From Synchiropus splendidus (lineage: Eukaryota > Chordata > Actinopteri > Syngnathiformes > Callionymidae), in assembly GCF_027744825.2 (NCBI RefSeq), contig NC_071335.1, positions 18,264,501 to 18,328,500 of the forward strand: DNA of 64,000 bases, written 5' to 3'. Below, piece by piece: positions 24,423-36,909 of the stretch. The position numbers and the translations under genes were made by a program. How positions within the stretch are numbered: position 1 is the first letter of the stretch; every line of letters starts with the position of its first letter. The notes beneath the pieces are model-generated. The model did not search any database. It saw nothing but the letters and a program-made list of their open reading frames with translations, and had not been told where the DNA came from.

Positions 24423-25792
24423 ACTAGTAACTTGCTCTATATTACTTTTTTTGCTAAAAATTACAATATATTTTAAGACAAAAATGAAAGTTTAACAGTG
24501 TATCAAGTTTTACTTATAGTTGGACTTGGAAAATAAATAAATACTTGTGCTCTGTGTAATTGTACTTGCAAAATAAATATGGGGAAATTATCACAGGTGG
24601 AAATGTGTGTCTTGGTGGAGGTCGATTCTGAATGTGGGCAATTCAAAATATAGTCGAGTGATTTCATATTTTATGTCTGCACGTTTTGGGTGCCATCACA
24701 TTTTAAAATGTAAAAGAAGCTGGGGAAATCAGATGAAAAAATAAAAAAATAACAATCCAAACAAATCAGATGTAGAGAGGGCAGAGGATAAAACTGTTAA
24801 GGGAACAGTTGTCTACATGAATTTAAGTGTCTTGTGAAAGGCCCATTTCAACTGTGTGTTTTTCTTTTCATCCTTTCTCTGGGGGAAATCCAAGTCACCT
24901 CCTTGTTGTTCAGTGTGATTGTCTCGACAAGCCCTTCTTATGGTGGAAGTTCTCAACTCTTGTTGTTGTTTTGTTGTGGTATTATGCCTTAATAGAAGCC
25001 ATGCTGAGGAAATTGGCTTGAGTTCAGCTTGGGAATAAATGACTAAAAAGGCTGAGTACAAATAATGACCTGCGTGTGTTGGTTTCCGCCCGATTGTATT
25101 CCACCGGAAATGTTTGCCAGGGTTTTTTATATCTGCATTTATTTGCGCGGCTGTATGTGCTTGATAATGATACCCATGAATTATGCATGGAGTATGATGA
25201 TTTTCATTCAATTTCACCTCTTATTTTCCCCCCAAACAACATTGCAGAGGTGGGTCTCAAGGCATTAGGCTGTAAATATTCTCAGACTAATAGACTTCAA
25301 CTCTGGGCAACACCCGTCTACAAAGCACTCACCAGGGAGTGAGCTTAACACTCTGCCTGGAGGCAGTGCTGTTCTCAGGTCAGCTGTTGCGTATGCATCT
25401 TAATGTTCAATCTTGAGCAATGTTTAAAAAAAACATATCTTAAATCAGCCCAGTGAGAACAAGTTAAATTAGATTTTTATCTCTAAGCGGCACTTGCTGT
25501 GTAAAAGCAAGAGCAAATAAATAAATGAATAAATTCTGCAACTGCGTGTCTATATTTCCGTCCTGTCAAAACGGATTGGTGGCAAGATTTGTGTAGTTCA
25601 CTCCATTCTGAGCAGTCCATATAAGACTTATGGCTCTGTTAACACAGTATATTTAATATTGAGGACAACAAAAAGCTACGTTCAATTAATGTAGATGATG
25701 ATTTTATATTTCATTTTTTCCATCACAGCAAAACAATTTTGACACATTTGTATTTGACTGTGTTTTGTCACCTATTATCAGTTTCTGTTCAC
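24420..25792. other. no gene; possible conserved noncoding block at 25025-25230
   Basis: 25025-25230 contains TGATAATGATACCCATGAAT and ATTATGCATGG, POU/homeodomain-like sites, in sequence free of simple repeats. Frames through it (25065-25342) have no splice borders. The rest is unremarkable. Confidence 0.3.
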
Positions 25793-26018
25793 TTATGTTT
25801 GTTAGTTTAGTGTAGCTATTTGCTGTTTTGTTTTGATAGTTTTTGTGGAGTCTTCCAGTCTGTGACACGTCCCTTATCTGCCCCACAGTTCCTTGTGAGT
25901 CTTTTCAGTTATGTTTGTTAGTTTAGTGTAGCTATTTGCTGTTTTGTTTTGATAGTTTTTGTCAAGTCTTCCAGTCTGTGACACGTCCCTTATCTGCCCC
26001 ACAGTTCCTTGTGAGTCT
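25793..26018 (+). repeat. tandem duplication, 116 bp unit, nearly two copies
   Basis: Units start with TTATGTTTGTTAGTTTAGTG at 25793 and 25909; the second ends with GTGAGTCT at 26018, exactly 116 bases after the same string in the first. By eye the copies differ at only a few positions (TGGAGTCTTCC versus TCAAGTCTTCC), so the duplication is recent. The surrounding sequence (GTGACACGTCCC, GTGGTCACGTGTCATCG) resembles parts of fish LTRs, but no borders are visible. Confidence 0.92.
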
Positions 26019-27470
26019 GTACCATCTTGTTGTCCTGTGTTGGCCTGTGGTCACGTGTCATCGAATCCTAGTCACGTCCAAGTCAAGTAAAGTAAAATCC
26101 TCCTGTTGTCCTTAGTGATGAAACCCTTTAGTTAAATCATTGGGTTTCTGAGAACAGAGTTTCCTCTACTGCTCAAGTCCGATTTGTTACTGTATAACTG
26201 ACTTCTGTTTTTTAAAAAAAGGAAGAAATATCAATACAATACAGTGAAGAAGTGTGTTACTGAACCTGTCAAAGATGATCAGTCTCTTCACAGGTGCAGC
26301 GGAAGTCGTGTGTTCCACTTTTATCTTGGGCATTTCGAGGTGATGATGTATGTTGCCAGACATGGTTGCACGCATATCCCTCGCCTGTGATGTGTGACCT
26401 TGTCCTCCCTCATAATTTGCTGCCTGTGACTGCAACATAGCTCAAAGCACTCCCCTACATCTCTCTTTCCCTTTTTTGTCAGGTTTGTTCTCACTCTCTG
26501 GCTCTTTACTCGATCCCTCTGCCTGAGCTCACTGTCAGAATGCTACGCTCTGTTGCTCATTGGAGGCCCTGAGCTTCAGCTTTTAGTGCCAAGGGCATCA
26601 GGCTTTGCACTTTGTGACATTGGAGGTATATTTGTGGCCGACGTGAACGCATTGTGTTGAGGCCATGTGTGAGAAATCAGTCAAATGACTGAGGAGAAGA
26701 AGCTTTGCTGAAAGCAGTGAGAACTAGAGAGAAAATATAAACAGAATTTGTACACAATCCTCGGCTCCAAATTATTGAAGCAACTGCAAGCGTCTTTCTT
26801 TGCTCGGTTATTGAGTTCTACTCATGGCTCGAAATACCATTCACCCAAATGTGTGGGTAGCATTATTTTTGACACAATAACCTTGTGACATGCAGGGAAA
26901 GTCCTGAAAAACTGATCAAATTATAGCATCCTCTAGGCCTGGAGAAAAAAGAATTGATTCTCAAATATATGTTGCAATTTTTTCCACAACAATATTAAAT
27001 ATTGATGTCTCTGAATTGCTTTTTTACCCACATTGTGACGGTGGCAAGATGCAACATCTTGAGAAATTGGGAAGCCAAGCTCAAGCGAAACTCCTGCCCA
27101 ATACAGCAGCCGATCAAACACACACGTTTAATACTCGCGACAAAGTTTTATTTTCAAACACCAACTGTTGTCAAGTCAGACTTGTTGTTGGATTCACGTG
27201 AGGGCACCTCGGTCTGCATCCATAATATATCTAAATAATCTGCTCCCCTTCTCAAGTTCTGTGCCGTGATCAATAGAAAAATTCGCTTTGGGCCTGGATC
27301 TTTTTTTATTTCTGTTCATTCACGTGTTATTTATTTATTTTTTTTTTTGGATGCCGACATCTGACACATTAAGCAGAAAGGTACAGTTCCTTGTGGATAA
27401 ATGAGGCATTGCAGGTCCGGCAGTCTAGAGGCGTTGACTACGATTAAATTGCCTCCGGGGGCCTGCTGGG
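26019..27470. other. no gene recognised
   Basis: Single-copy-looking DNA. 26750-26830 is free of repeats and could be conserved; nothing diagnostic is present. Confidence 0.35.
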
Positions 27471-27521
27471 GTCCACGAAAGGAGTGGCCATGAACCAGTC
27501 ACGGACCTTTCATGGACCTGC
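27471..27521. repeat. imperfect inverted repeat, 13 bp arms
   Basis: GGTCCACGAAAGG and CCTTTCATGGACC are complementary at 12 of 13 positions, about 23 bases apart. It could be a hairpin or the remnant of a small element. Confidence 0.55.
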
Positions 27522-27576
27522 CACGGAGCCACCATGTAAAGCTGGGAACTTAAAAATGGCTACTACTGTACATATC

Positions 27577-28140
27577 AAGTCACTTGGCTAGAAAGGCAGG
27601 ACAAAATGGGAAGTGTGGTCTGACAAAAGCCTCTCTTGCAATAGTTTTATGGTGGTTACAAGAGACTTGGCAGCCCTGTGCTAACATGATAGCGCTCTCT
27701 GCCAACCGCTGCTCAGTATAGCTCTAGAGGAATGTAGATACTGGAATAACACCATCTATGCGATTCATGTTCATTCTGGGCAGTAAAACTGTCGGTAAAG
27801 TAGTTGTATATCGGTTATTCATTCCAGGTCCCACGGCGTCGCTCTCCTGCTGCAACTGCACAGTCGTCCGTGATAACGCAGGCTCTCTTGAAACAATTTA
27901 GCCCCCAAAATATTACTGTCAGAACCTGTTCTGGCACCTTGTTATTGCACATAAACTGCTTTTAGAAATACACAAATACAACCATGGTCACCACTTTGAT
28001 CAAATGTTGAAATGAATACACAACAATCGTGATATAAACAAAGAATCGCAAATAAACCAGAGTTGTGATATAAATTGAATTGGAAACCAAGTATGGGGAA
28101 AATATCGTGTCGGACCGAATAAATATCATCCCAGCTCTAC
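27577..28140 (-). mobile_element. interspersed repeat family A, copy 2
   Basis: Minus-strand counterpart of 22966-23475, starting (minus strand) GAGCTGGGATGATATTTATT and ending TAGCCAAGTGACTTG. It is longer than copy 1 by several small insertions, including extra TTTATATCAC units. Its internal part at about 27645-27854 is repeated a third time at 29274-29483. Confidence 0.75.
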
Positions 28141-29070
28141 CATCCTCACCACCCCAATTAGTGTCACTCCACATGGGAAAGCTGCAGCTCTTTGTCCTGG
28201 ACGCCAGTCAGCCATCACCCACCTGGAAACCTTCTACATGCCTGCACGTCTCTGCGTTTGCTGTTTGAGTGTAGGTCAGGGAACAGGAAAGCTTTTCTCT
28301 GTGGGTAAGCGGGAGCTGCTCCATTTCTCCTCTTGATCCTATATGGTCCCCACAGCTCAGAAAACAAGCTCCCGAATGACACAACTTTTACTTTTGAAGC
28401 AAAGTTTCAGGTACGGTTGAAGGTCAATATTTTGTTTTGAAGCAGCTCTTCGCTGATATGAATTTTAAACAGGCATTTTTTAAACCGTTCCTTCCTGCGT
28501 GAAATGAGACGCCATTTGAAATCATCACCCACCAAAAAAAACATCTAGTGTCCCTAGTTGAATGGATGTTTCTGCGTCCACCTATTGTGCTGCTGAGATT
28601 TTAAGTGCTTCACCTGTATGCGGCGTAGCTCTTCCATTGGATTTGAGCAAGGACCGTCATTAGAAATTTAATTAAACTCTGGTATTGTTGAATCTTGAAG
28701 CAATCCTCTTTAAGTTTGCCCAAGCCTTGTTAGAAGTGTACAGCAAAATGGGATTGCATTTATTCAAATCCAGGCTTTACAAATAAATCCAGCACCAACG
28801 TATTGGCTTTCACCAGATTTAATGCTCCAGGCTTTAGCAGACCAAGTAACAGACGAGCTTTTAACTTTTTCATATTTCTGTAAAGTCATTGTAAAGTCAC
28901 AATAAAAGCTTAAAATCCATCATATCCTCGGGAGTGAGAGTTGTTGACATAACTTATGCATTTTTTTTTTTTTTTTTACATATTTTTGCTTCACTGAAGA
29001 GCCTGAATTTAACACATAAAATCTAGTCTCTTCAGAGAAGTCGCATCTGCGTAAATTATAATAATTCAAG
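28141..29070. other. no gene recognised
   Basis: AT-rich unique sequence with a poly-T run at 28962-28978. 28620-28760 lacks repeats but shows nothing diagnostic. Confidence 0.4.
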
Positions 29071-29712
29071 TGGTAAATGGACTTCACATCATGCCATTTG
29101 CCGTCCTCTGAGAATCACTCGCTGACCTGCCGTCACCGTGGCCCCTCCCACTCCTCCTCATTCCGTGCAGAGTGGTGCCCACGAGTGCTTACTAGTGCTG
29201 GTCATGAGATATGGACAGTCAAAGAACACATTTTTTAAACTAACATAACACATTTTGGCAACAGCAACAGGTCTTTTATGGTGGTTACAAGAGACTTGGC
29301 AGCCCTGTGCTAACATGATAGCGCTCTCTGCCAACCGCTGCTCAGTATAGCTCTAGAGGAATGTAGACACTGGAATAACACCATCTATGCGATTCATAGT
29401 CATTCTGGGCTGTAAAACTGGAGGTAAAGTAGTTGGATATTGGTTATTCATTCCAGGTCCCACCGTGTCGCTCTCCTGCTGCATGGTAAATGGACTTCAC
29501 ATCATGCCATTTGTTTCTGTGTCAGACGGGAATCTATTTTCGTTCTTTGAGAATCACTCGGCGACCTGCCGTCTCCGTGGCCCCTCCCACTCCTCCTCAT
29601 TCCATGCAGAGTGGTGCCCACGAGTGCTTACTAGTGCTGGTCATGAGATATTGGATAGTCAGAGAACACATTTTTTAAACTAACAAAACACACTTTGGCT
29701 AGCAGCAACACG
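29071..29712. repeat. B-A-B block: direct 0.2 kb repeats around a family A fragment
   Basis: Segment B (TGGTAAATGGACTTCACATC to about AGCAACA) occurs at 29071-29270 and again at 29484-29712, the second with an insertion near 29513-29537. Between them lies a family A fragment (29274-29483) that matches 27645-27854. The distance between B starts is 413 bp. The simplest history is a tandem duplication of a B plus A unit followed by loss of one A, but insertion between two B copies is also possible. No coding capacity is evident. Confidence 0.8.
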
Positions 29713-30418
29713 TTTGACCTCACTTTTCCAGTTCATTTCGTTCACTCATGTTCATGTCATTGCTCAACATTTAAAGTGCATTCTTGGCTAGGCTGGTGTC
29801 TCCAATGTTGCATTTAAGTTGTGTTGGAAAATCGTGAGCTGGCACGACTTTAGCATTCTTGTTAACCAACCCTGAAACAATGTCAAATGAGCAACGACCA
29901 GATTTTGGCACCACAGCCACCGCAGGAAGTGTGCTATTGCTTTGAGAACATTTGGAGGCAAGTGGATGCATGCTACATCCTTGTGTTATACCATACATTG
30001 TAGAAGAATTGTAGAAATACAATACAATTATTACATATTTTTACTTTTGAAATTTCTTGACTATACTTGTGGCAGCTCTCACTCAACATTGAGTGACATT
30101 CACGTCTAAAGATTCCTGGATCCTGGTGGAATATCTGGAGCATAACCAAACTTTATCATCTGACCCCTACCGCACAATCATTCCCTGATAATTCCACTCA
30201 ATGACTTCATGACTTTAAGTTATTGCCGAGTGAATACAGAAATACACTTGAAGGGCGTTATACTTCACGATTTTAACAGGAAAAACAATGGGAGTCTTAC
30301 TAAAGTCAGAGTGTGATCCAATAGGGCTGATCTTTACCTGATCTTAAGGTGGTAATTTTAGACTGTTTACTGTGGGTCAGTCTTTATTCCCACTCACTTT
30401 CCCAAGTCCTCATTTCAG
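29713..30418. other. no feature recognised
   Basis: Unique-looking sequence ending in an acceptor-like pyrimidine tract. Confidence 0.4.
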
Positions 30419-30580
30419 CTGCACATCCGTTGTGCGTTTGCTGACATTCCCTGATGGAGCGGTAGAACGCGTGCATTGTAAAGAGAATTTGACATTCCAC
30501 AACAGCACGTCAGCGAAGATACAACATCTGAAAAAGAAGCGTCTCGTTCAGCCGGCAGCCAAATGGCCCGGCGCTGCCAG
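30419..30580 (+). CDS. candidate internal exon, unknown product
   Basis: The stretch is bounded by an acceptor (CCCAAGTCCTCATTTCAG ending at 30418) and a strong donor (GCCAG then GTGAGT at 30581). Its length is 162 bp, a multiple of three, and exactly one frame is open (codons from 30420). The peptide starts CTSVVRLLTFPDGAVERVHC and is rich in Lys and Arg near its end (KKKR); I recognise no family. A second possible donor-bearing stretch ends at 30706. There are no detectable neighbouring exons. It could be an exon of a noncoding RNA or chance. Confidence 0.2.
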
Positions 30581-30586
30581 GTGAGT

Positions 30587-33354
30587 TTGCAGCTACTTTG
30601 AGGAAGGCTGTAAAAGCCTGTCACACCACCTCATTATTCCATGTGCCTTTCCTTTCACTCACTTTGCTGAGTTATTGCAGCTACTGACTTCATCTACCAA
30701 TTGCAGGTAATGATTCTAATAGATGCAATACATGTTTGTGCGGGTCTGTGTGCATGTGAAAAAGCCAACTTTGTCTTTTTCATTTTTTGTCTTTCTCTGA
30801 TGAACTGTGTGGAAAGGTCATAGAGTGTTCCACTTTGTGCAGAGTTTAAAATTCACTGAATTTTCCTTGATGACTTTGAGATATGACTTTCAATGAAAAT
30901 ATTGAATTTCCCAAAAAAAAAAAAAAGTCAACGAAAAGCTGTTTTTATTCAGTTAAAAGGACTGCAGCAGGTAGACTGCAGCACAGTATGCAGACAGTGT
31001 TAGTGAGGAGGGGCTGGTGGTGGAGCTGTCTTTTCAACTTTGGGTTCCCACTCGTTTTTCAATAAGGAGGGTGGTGGGAAATATCTGCTAAACAATCTAG
31101 CCATCATCTTGTGAACTGAGAAGAAACACTGAATGACTAATCTCGGTCTTGTCAGTTATTGATTATGGTCTTGGATTCTCACCCGGCCAATATGGTGGTC
31201 TCCCAGCCCGCAAATGTCCAGACACACAACTGCATTGCTTACAAGTCACATCAATCCACGCTGCTTAGACACAGTGGACTCCGAGGTTTCCAAAGGTAAG
31301 TTTGAACTGGCCATGGTTCTGAATTTGAAAACCAAGTTCACGCGTGGAACCCGATAAAGTTGGTTTGAGCTTGCAAACTCTGACATCATCGATGGGTGTG
31401 TCTTATTCAACAAGCTATTTTACATCTGTAATGTCTGTAATTTACAGATGCCCATAGGTGTCTAGCCACATATATGTCATATATGTCTTACGCAGTTTTT
31501 TATTCATCAGTCTATTAACATGTTGATGTACAATTTGTCTTTGTATTTCATATCTGTGTTTTGCATTGGTCTGTGTACTGTTCAAGTAGCTGAATAAAAT
31601 CAATGTGTCGTGTTGACTAAACAAAAAGTTTAAGCTATTTCAGTTAATATGACTCAGACGGTGTTGAATTACCTGCGGCTGTAAAGAAGACAACCAGAAT
31701 AAGCCATGTACAAAGAATTTAGTTCAATAGTCCATTGCACAAAATCACAATTTCAAACAGGAGTCCTATATCCTCCGCAGTCCAGAGAACCAAAACATCC
31801 CACAAATAAGGGAACAGAAGACATGGGAGAAAAAAAAAAATACAATGAGTCACAATGTGGCCTTTACTAGTCCAGACAATCTGGCACATGAGCCTGGGAC
31901 CAGGTGCTTCAAGTAGCTGCCACAGTGGATTGTACATTGGTCCCAGCTGTGCGCTATGAGTGAAGCGAAGAGAAGAGATGGAAGTGGAAGAATGGAGGTA
32001 AAATAAAACCAAACTAAAAGCTGATCATCTCAACAACATCATTTCAAGTGTTTCACCATTGAGTAAGAAGCTTGTCCTCAAAGCCAGAAATGTCGTGTTC
32101 CTCTGTCGGATTGCTTCTTGAATGACTGCGTTCTGTTTCACGTCACACTTTAGGTCCAGAGAAGTCGGACAATTTCTCGTCATAAACATTTGAATTATCG
32201 GGACCAAATCACTCCTTACACAACCCAGACAGAAGGATTCTTATAACAGGTACGGTAATGTGGTGCTAACCATCCTTGGTCAGGTCGGACAAAAGCATAA
32301 AACCCCATTATCGTGATGTGTGTTCACCCCTTTGGTCTTGACTTGTCTGACAAAAGAAACCACAGAATTCAGTGCCTTACCTTTATGGTCGCAGAGCCTT
32401 CAGTATATCATATGTATACACTTGAGAAATGGCGGAAGATCCTCGGCTAGTTTTACTAATCATAACCACACCTACGGGATTAACGTCAATAAACCAGACA
32501 TGAGTGGGCAGGGAGCTGGAGCCACGGAGCTCCATTACAGCTCAACAGTCATTTGATATTGCTGCGCACGCGTCGTAACTATCGCCGTCTGTGGCTGCAT
32601 GTAATCATAGCAGCAACAATGTAGTTTCAGCTTATTACCAAACACAGGGTTCATCCACATTTGTGGCCTTTTCTTTGGGCTCCCTCTGTTTCTCGGTAAC
32701 AAAATCACGGCAGAAACTATATTGTGAATATGAACAATGAACCTTGTTGGCGAGTTTAAAGTGTTCCATGATGCTGGACAGCACTTCTCTGTTCAGCATG
32801 CAACGCAGGGAGCCAATCCCAGCTTTACATTTGTTTCGTCGTGACTTTCAATTCCCCGACTCGCTGTGCTGTTCTACAGTCTGACTTGACGATATAAATG
32901 TAAGAAGCAGCGTTTCTCATGGGGTTTACTTTGTTCGACAAGTATGATTACCATCCTGTTTGCATATCCATATCGGAGGCTCCGTAAAATGGACAAGATT
33001 AGAGATTTCAAATGACATTCGCCACAGCTGGGATCTGTTTGCAGTGACATTAACTGCTTTTGAGGACATTCATACACTTTGTTTTTCCCGAATAATCTGT
33101 GATTCATTTTCTCCTGATGGCATTGGAAGTACGTGTAACGTTGTTGCACCTTTAATGCAAACAACTTGCTTGTCTTAGATATGACTCATTTTGATTTGGG
33201 CATCTCCATTCGAGGATTTCTGCAGCCTGTCCTCCTCCCTTAGCTATGGGGATAAATGGGACCTCAATGTCTAACACTCTTTGGGCGACATGTTCCATCA
33301 ACATCTGAGTCTGTCCACCGTAACTTTGTCAAAAATGTCTCTCTTTTATCGTGT
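30587..33354. other. no gene recognised
   Basis: Mainly single-copy-looking sequence. A donor-like CAAAGGTAAGTTTG at 31291 has only a weak acceptor upstream (31206). Frames at 31719-32012 (minus), 32320-32556 and 32874-33178 show no motifs. Confidence 0.4.
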
Positions 33355-33465
33355 TGCAGTCGAGACAACCCATCTCAAGACCTCAAGACTCTCATGACTG
33401 AAGACAGAGACCAGTGCGACTAAGACTTTGAGGGGTGAGACCGAGAACAAGACCAAAACTAAACT
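33355..33465. repeat. GAGACC/AAGAC low-complexity tract
   Basis: Irregular repeats such as CTCAAGACCTCAAGACTC and GAGACCGAGAACAAGACC. Similar tracts occur in dispersed fish repeats. Confidence 0.5.
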
Positions 33466-34209
33466 GAATAAACAAATTGAGAGGTTGTTCCAGTCATTGC
33501 ATTTTAGTTTTTGACTTATATTGGAACAAATGACCACCATTTTTAGTGAATGCGAGTGTTGATATGACTAATGTATTTTTGGATTCTATTTGCTCCCCTC
33601 ATTGATCCTGGTCTCAACTGTGTGGTGTCAACTACAACAAACCAACCAACGACGTCAAATAGTGACTATCTTCAGGTGGACTTTAGCGTCCTGTGTTGAT
33701 GCTGAAGTCAGCCTCGTGCGCACCTTTCATTGATGTAAACCTTCTTAAATCAATAACAGATGTCCCTCTTGCCTCTGGCTAAGTGACACTGTCATGTTTC
33801 TTCATAAGCTTCAGGTTTTTGCCCATTTGGGGGACTCATGTGAACCCCGTAAATTGGCTGTATCCTACATTCAGCACCAATCGCTCCAGCAGTGAAACAA
33901 CTCCACAGCATGATGCTTCCGCCACTGTACTTTGTATTTGGGAGTGTCTTTCCTCCCTATTGTAATATCGGTCATACAGTTCAATTTCATTCTTTTAATT
34001 CTTTCTAACCACAGGAAATGACTCCAGACATCAAGGTATTTGTGAATGTATGCCTGTGATGTGGATGCATTTGGAGCGATGGTGTCTTTTCCAGCCAGTT
34101 AGTTCATTGTTTGCGGCGCACCGCAGCACAGCACAGTTCGGATGGTCAGAGTTGTCTCCACGTGACTGGATGAAACCCTGAATTAAGAAGCCCTAATAAT
34201 GCTCTTAGC

Positions 34210-34290
34210 GCTTCGCTGTGAGTGGCTCCTTGTCAGAGGACGAGCTGAATTTCCTCAAAGAGGATCAATAAAGTGTATTCTTTATCTTCT
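34210..34290 (+). mobile_element. LINE 3' tail fragment
   Basis: TGTGAGTGGCTCCTTGTCAG and ATTTCCTCAAAGAGGATCAA followed by TAAAGT. The second part resembles the common fish tail TTTCCCCTCGGGATCAATAAAGT. A related copy lies at 35765-35860. Confidence 0.5.
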
Positions 34291-34529
34291 TTAATGGCAG
34301 CCTCTTTCCAGCGGCATCATCACAAGGTCGTTTGCTTTTATTTTGCCGTCGATATGCACATTTTCGACCAAGACACGTTCACTGCAGGGTGGAAAAAAAA
34401 AAAAAAAAAAACTGTCCTCTTCTTCCTCTTCCAGCAATATGTTTGTCAAACCAAATGTGCCAAATGCTGTAGCAAAAACAAATACTGGCGATGCTCAGTG
34501 GCCCAAATGTGGAAGGATAAATGCGACAC

Positions 34530-34716
34530 TAGTGATAGGTAGATGAGGTATCATGAAACAGCATCCTAATTTTCCACTAGATGGTTTAGAAGTGATGCAA
34601 GGTTTCATTTAAAAATATTAGTTACTGACGTTCTAACATTTTAGAGCAGACAGTGCCATCTGGTGGCCTCTGAAAATAAGGTCACTGTTTCATGAAACCT
34701 CATCTAACCGTCACTA
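34530..34716. mobile_element. foldback element family P, near-complete copy
   Basis: Starts TAGTGATAGGTAGATGAGG and ends CTCATCTAACCGTCACTA. Both arms are intact. The left motif is degraded (CCACTAGATGGTTTA); the right one at 34652-34666 is a full CTCF-core match. The right half reads TTTTAGAGCAGACAGTGCC then CTGAAAATAAGGTCACTG. Confidence 0.85.
34652..34666 (-). promoter_or_regulatory. CTCF-like motif in right arm of P copy
   Basis: Minus strand CCACCAGATGGCACT matches NCANNAGRNGGCRSY at every defined position. Confidence 0.4.
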
Positions 34717-35764
34717 CACGGCACTATTCAATGTGAGTCTTTCTCAAGACAAAGTTTAGGAAAGCAACGCAGATTGTTCTTTTATGTGGAACAAAACAGT
34801 TTCCACTGACCATCCACTCCGCTCAAAAAAGGCATTTATCGAATTGGCTTGATACCGAATCCAGACTTCTCATCAATCTTCATTTCGAACATTGCGACAC
34901 CCAGGGTTAAACAATCACTACCTAGCTGTGATGAATGAAATAAATGGCACGATGACCGTATCTCAAACCAACTCTCTAAATAAGAAATCCATACTTCATT
35001 TCTCGGGCAAACACCCACCAGCTGATGTGGGCAGCGGCGACAGGCACTCAGTCAGTGCTCAGCTCATGCTCCTTTTGCCTTCATAATAGGGAGAAAAGTG
35101 GGGATGATGAAGGAAGGGACGGCGAGAGGCTGACCTTTCAATCATGCCAGGGTTGAGTCTAGGACAAACGTCAAGTGAGGCTGTCTGCTTAAGAGAAACT
35201 CACACATACATGTAGGCGACCGAAGTTGAAAGCTATTCAACCTTCATACGTTGAATGACACAACGCAAACATCTGAAATGAAATATTACATCATGAAAGT
35301 CTCTCACCTCGTGTTGAGTTTGTTGAACGAAGTAAAAAAAATAAAGGAAAGGAAAATTGTTGCAGTAGTGATGCAGTTCAAAGTCAAATTCAACTGCCTT
35401 TCATTTAAAGTAAGCAATAGGACAGAAGAGATGACATTTGGATTCTGAGTTGCTTCAGGGTTTCCACAGATCTTTCAGAAGAAGTGAAAAAAAAATGCTA
35501 TTAAAAATGGTCTTAGCATTTTCAAACTGCTTTGAAAAATCTGAACTTTGTAGACGTTGTTGATGTTGCACACACTTGACATGGTATGTATTATTAATTG
35601 TGGCCTTTGGACAACAAGTATTGGTTTGAAATTTAGGCATGTTAATCCAACAGCGGGACATAAATTACAGTTTGCCATAGTCGGATTAAAATGCCTGGAC
35701 AATCTGGTTCATAGTTTGATTAAGATGTTGTGGTCAGGGACAGCGCCTTGCACTTTGTGTCCAT
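34717..35764. other. no feature recognised
   Basis: Unique-looking, AT-rich. Overlapping short frames on both strands at 35455-35787 are not supported by motifs. Confidence 0.4.
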
Positions 35765-35860
35765 GTGTCTCTCAGCGCCGCCTGTGAGTAGCTGTTTTGT
35801 TAGAGGAGCAGCTCACTTTCCTCCCCAATAGATTAATAAAGGCTATTGTGGTTCTTCTTA
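35765..35860 (+). mobile_element. LINE 3' tail fragment, second copy
   Basis: TGTGAGTAGCTGTTTTGTTA, GAGCAGCTCACTTTCCTCCC, then AATAGATTAATAAAGGCTAT, colinear with 34210-34290. Confidence 0.45.
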
Positions 35861-36231
35861 TTTTTATTTGTTTTGGCGTGTGCTGCTCAACGTGACTGTG
35901 TCTTGACATCTGTGGGTTGAGAGCAAGGTTGGTGTCATACATTTAGAGCTTCTCACCTCTTGTCAAGTCTTGGCAGGCGGGAGGCTACCTGACAGCGTCT
36001 ATCAAGGGTGGAGGGGGGCAGCAGCAGAACGGTTTCTGCATTAAAGTACACAAAGAATATGGATTAGGGAATGATATATTTCTGAAATAAAACATGATGA
36101 TGGTCTCTGAGCATGTTCATGATTGATGGAGGCATGGCTTTTAAGCCACAGCTAGCTGTTAGTCTACTGTTATATCACTATGTGTTTCTATGACTTTCAG
36201 GCACATTTTCAATATGTACAAAAAAAAAGTA

Positions 36232-36907
36232 CAGTGGAACCTCAGTTCTCGAACACAATCCGTTCCAGACGGCCGTTCTAGAAGCCAATTGTTCGAAATC
36301 TGAATCGATTTTTCTCATTACAATGAATGGAAAAAGAAATAATGCGTTCCAAGCCTTAAAATAGTCTTTTGTAGGAGTGAATGTAGAGTGTCTGCTGCAG
36401 GTGCGCTGTTCCTCTATGTGTGTGGCCGCTGCATGTGGGAGGGGTTGCCGAGTGAGTGAGGTCTCTCCAGAAGTGAAGAGGTGCCCGGTGCGTGTCCAGC
36501 TCTGAATGTGCGCTTCTGTGCAGTTTGGCTGTGACAAAGTCATAAACCAAGTCACGCTCTGTCCCAGACTCGCCTCATCCCTGTCCCAGCTCCAGCCCAC
36601 AACAGGACATCAAACCCTGGAGTGGTGTGGAGAGCGAGCACCTCCCCTGTGACACTCTACCACGGTCCAGTGTGGAGACAGGAAAGGTTTTACACCTCAA
36701 TATGAAGAAAAAACAGTCAGTAAATGTAGCTAATGGGACACGTCTGCATACAGAGGCTGCGTTATACACGATAACAAAGCGCGTCGTCGGTCAGTTGATC
36801 GCGCACGCTATGTTTTTTTTCAGGGGAGTTCGAGTTCTGGATTTTCATTCGAAATCCAAAGCAAAAAAAAAACTCAAAATTTTTCCGGGACGTTCGAGGC
36901 ACCACTG
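36232..36907 (+). mobile_element. MITE family M, copy 2
   Basis: Starts CAGTGGAACCTCAGTTCTCG and ends GAGGCACCACTG, flanked by TA on both sides (36230-36231 and 36908-36909). It is 676 bp, shorter than copy 1 because of deletions in the right terminal part. Core 36362-36692 appears identical to the other copies. Minus-strand 140-codon and plus-strand 104-codon frames match those of copy 1 but have no transposase motif. Confidence 0.92.
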
Positions 36908-36909
36908 TA

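Noticed and set aside
31207..31295. 89 bp stretch ending in a GTAAGT donor
   Set aside because: The upstream acceptor has a poor pyrimidine tract and the peptide is featureless.
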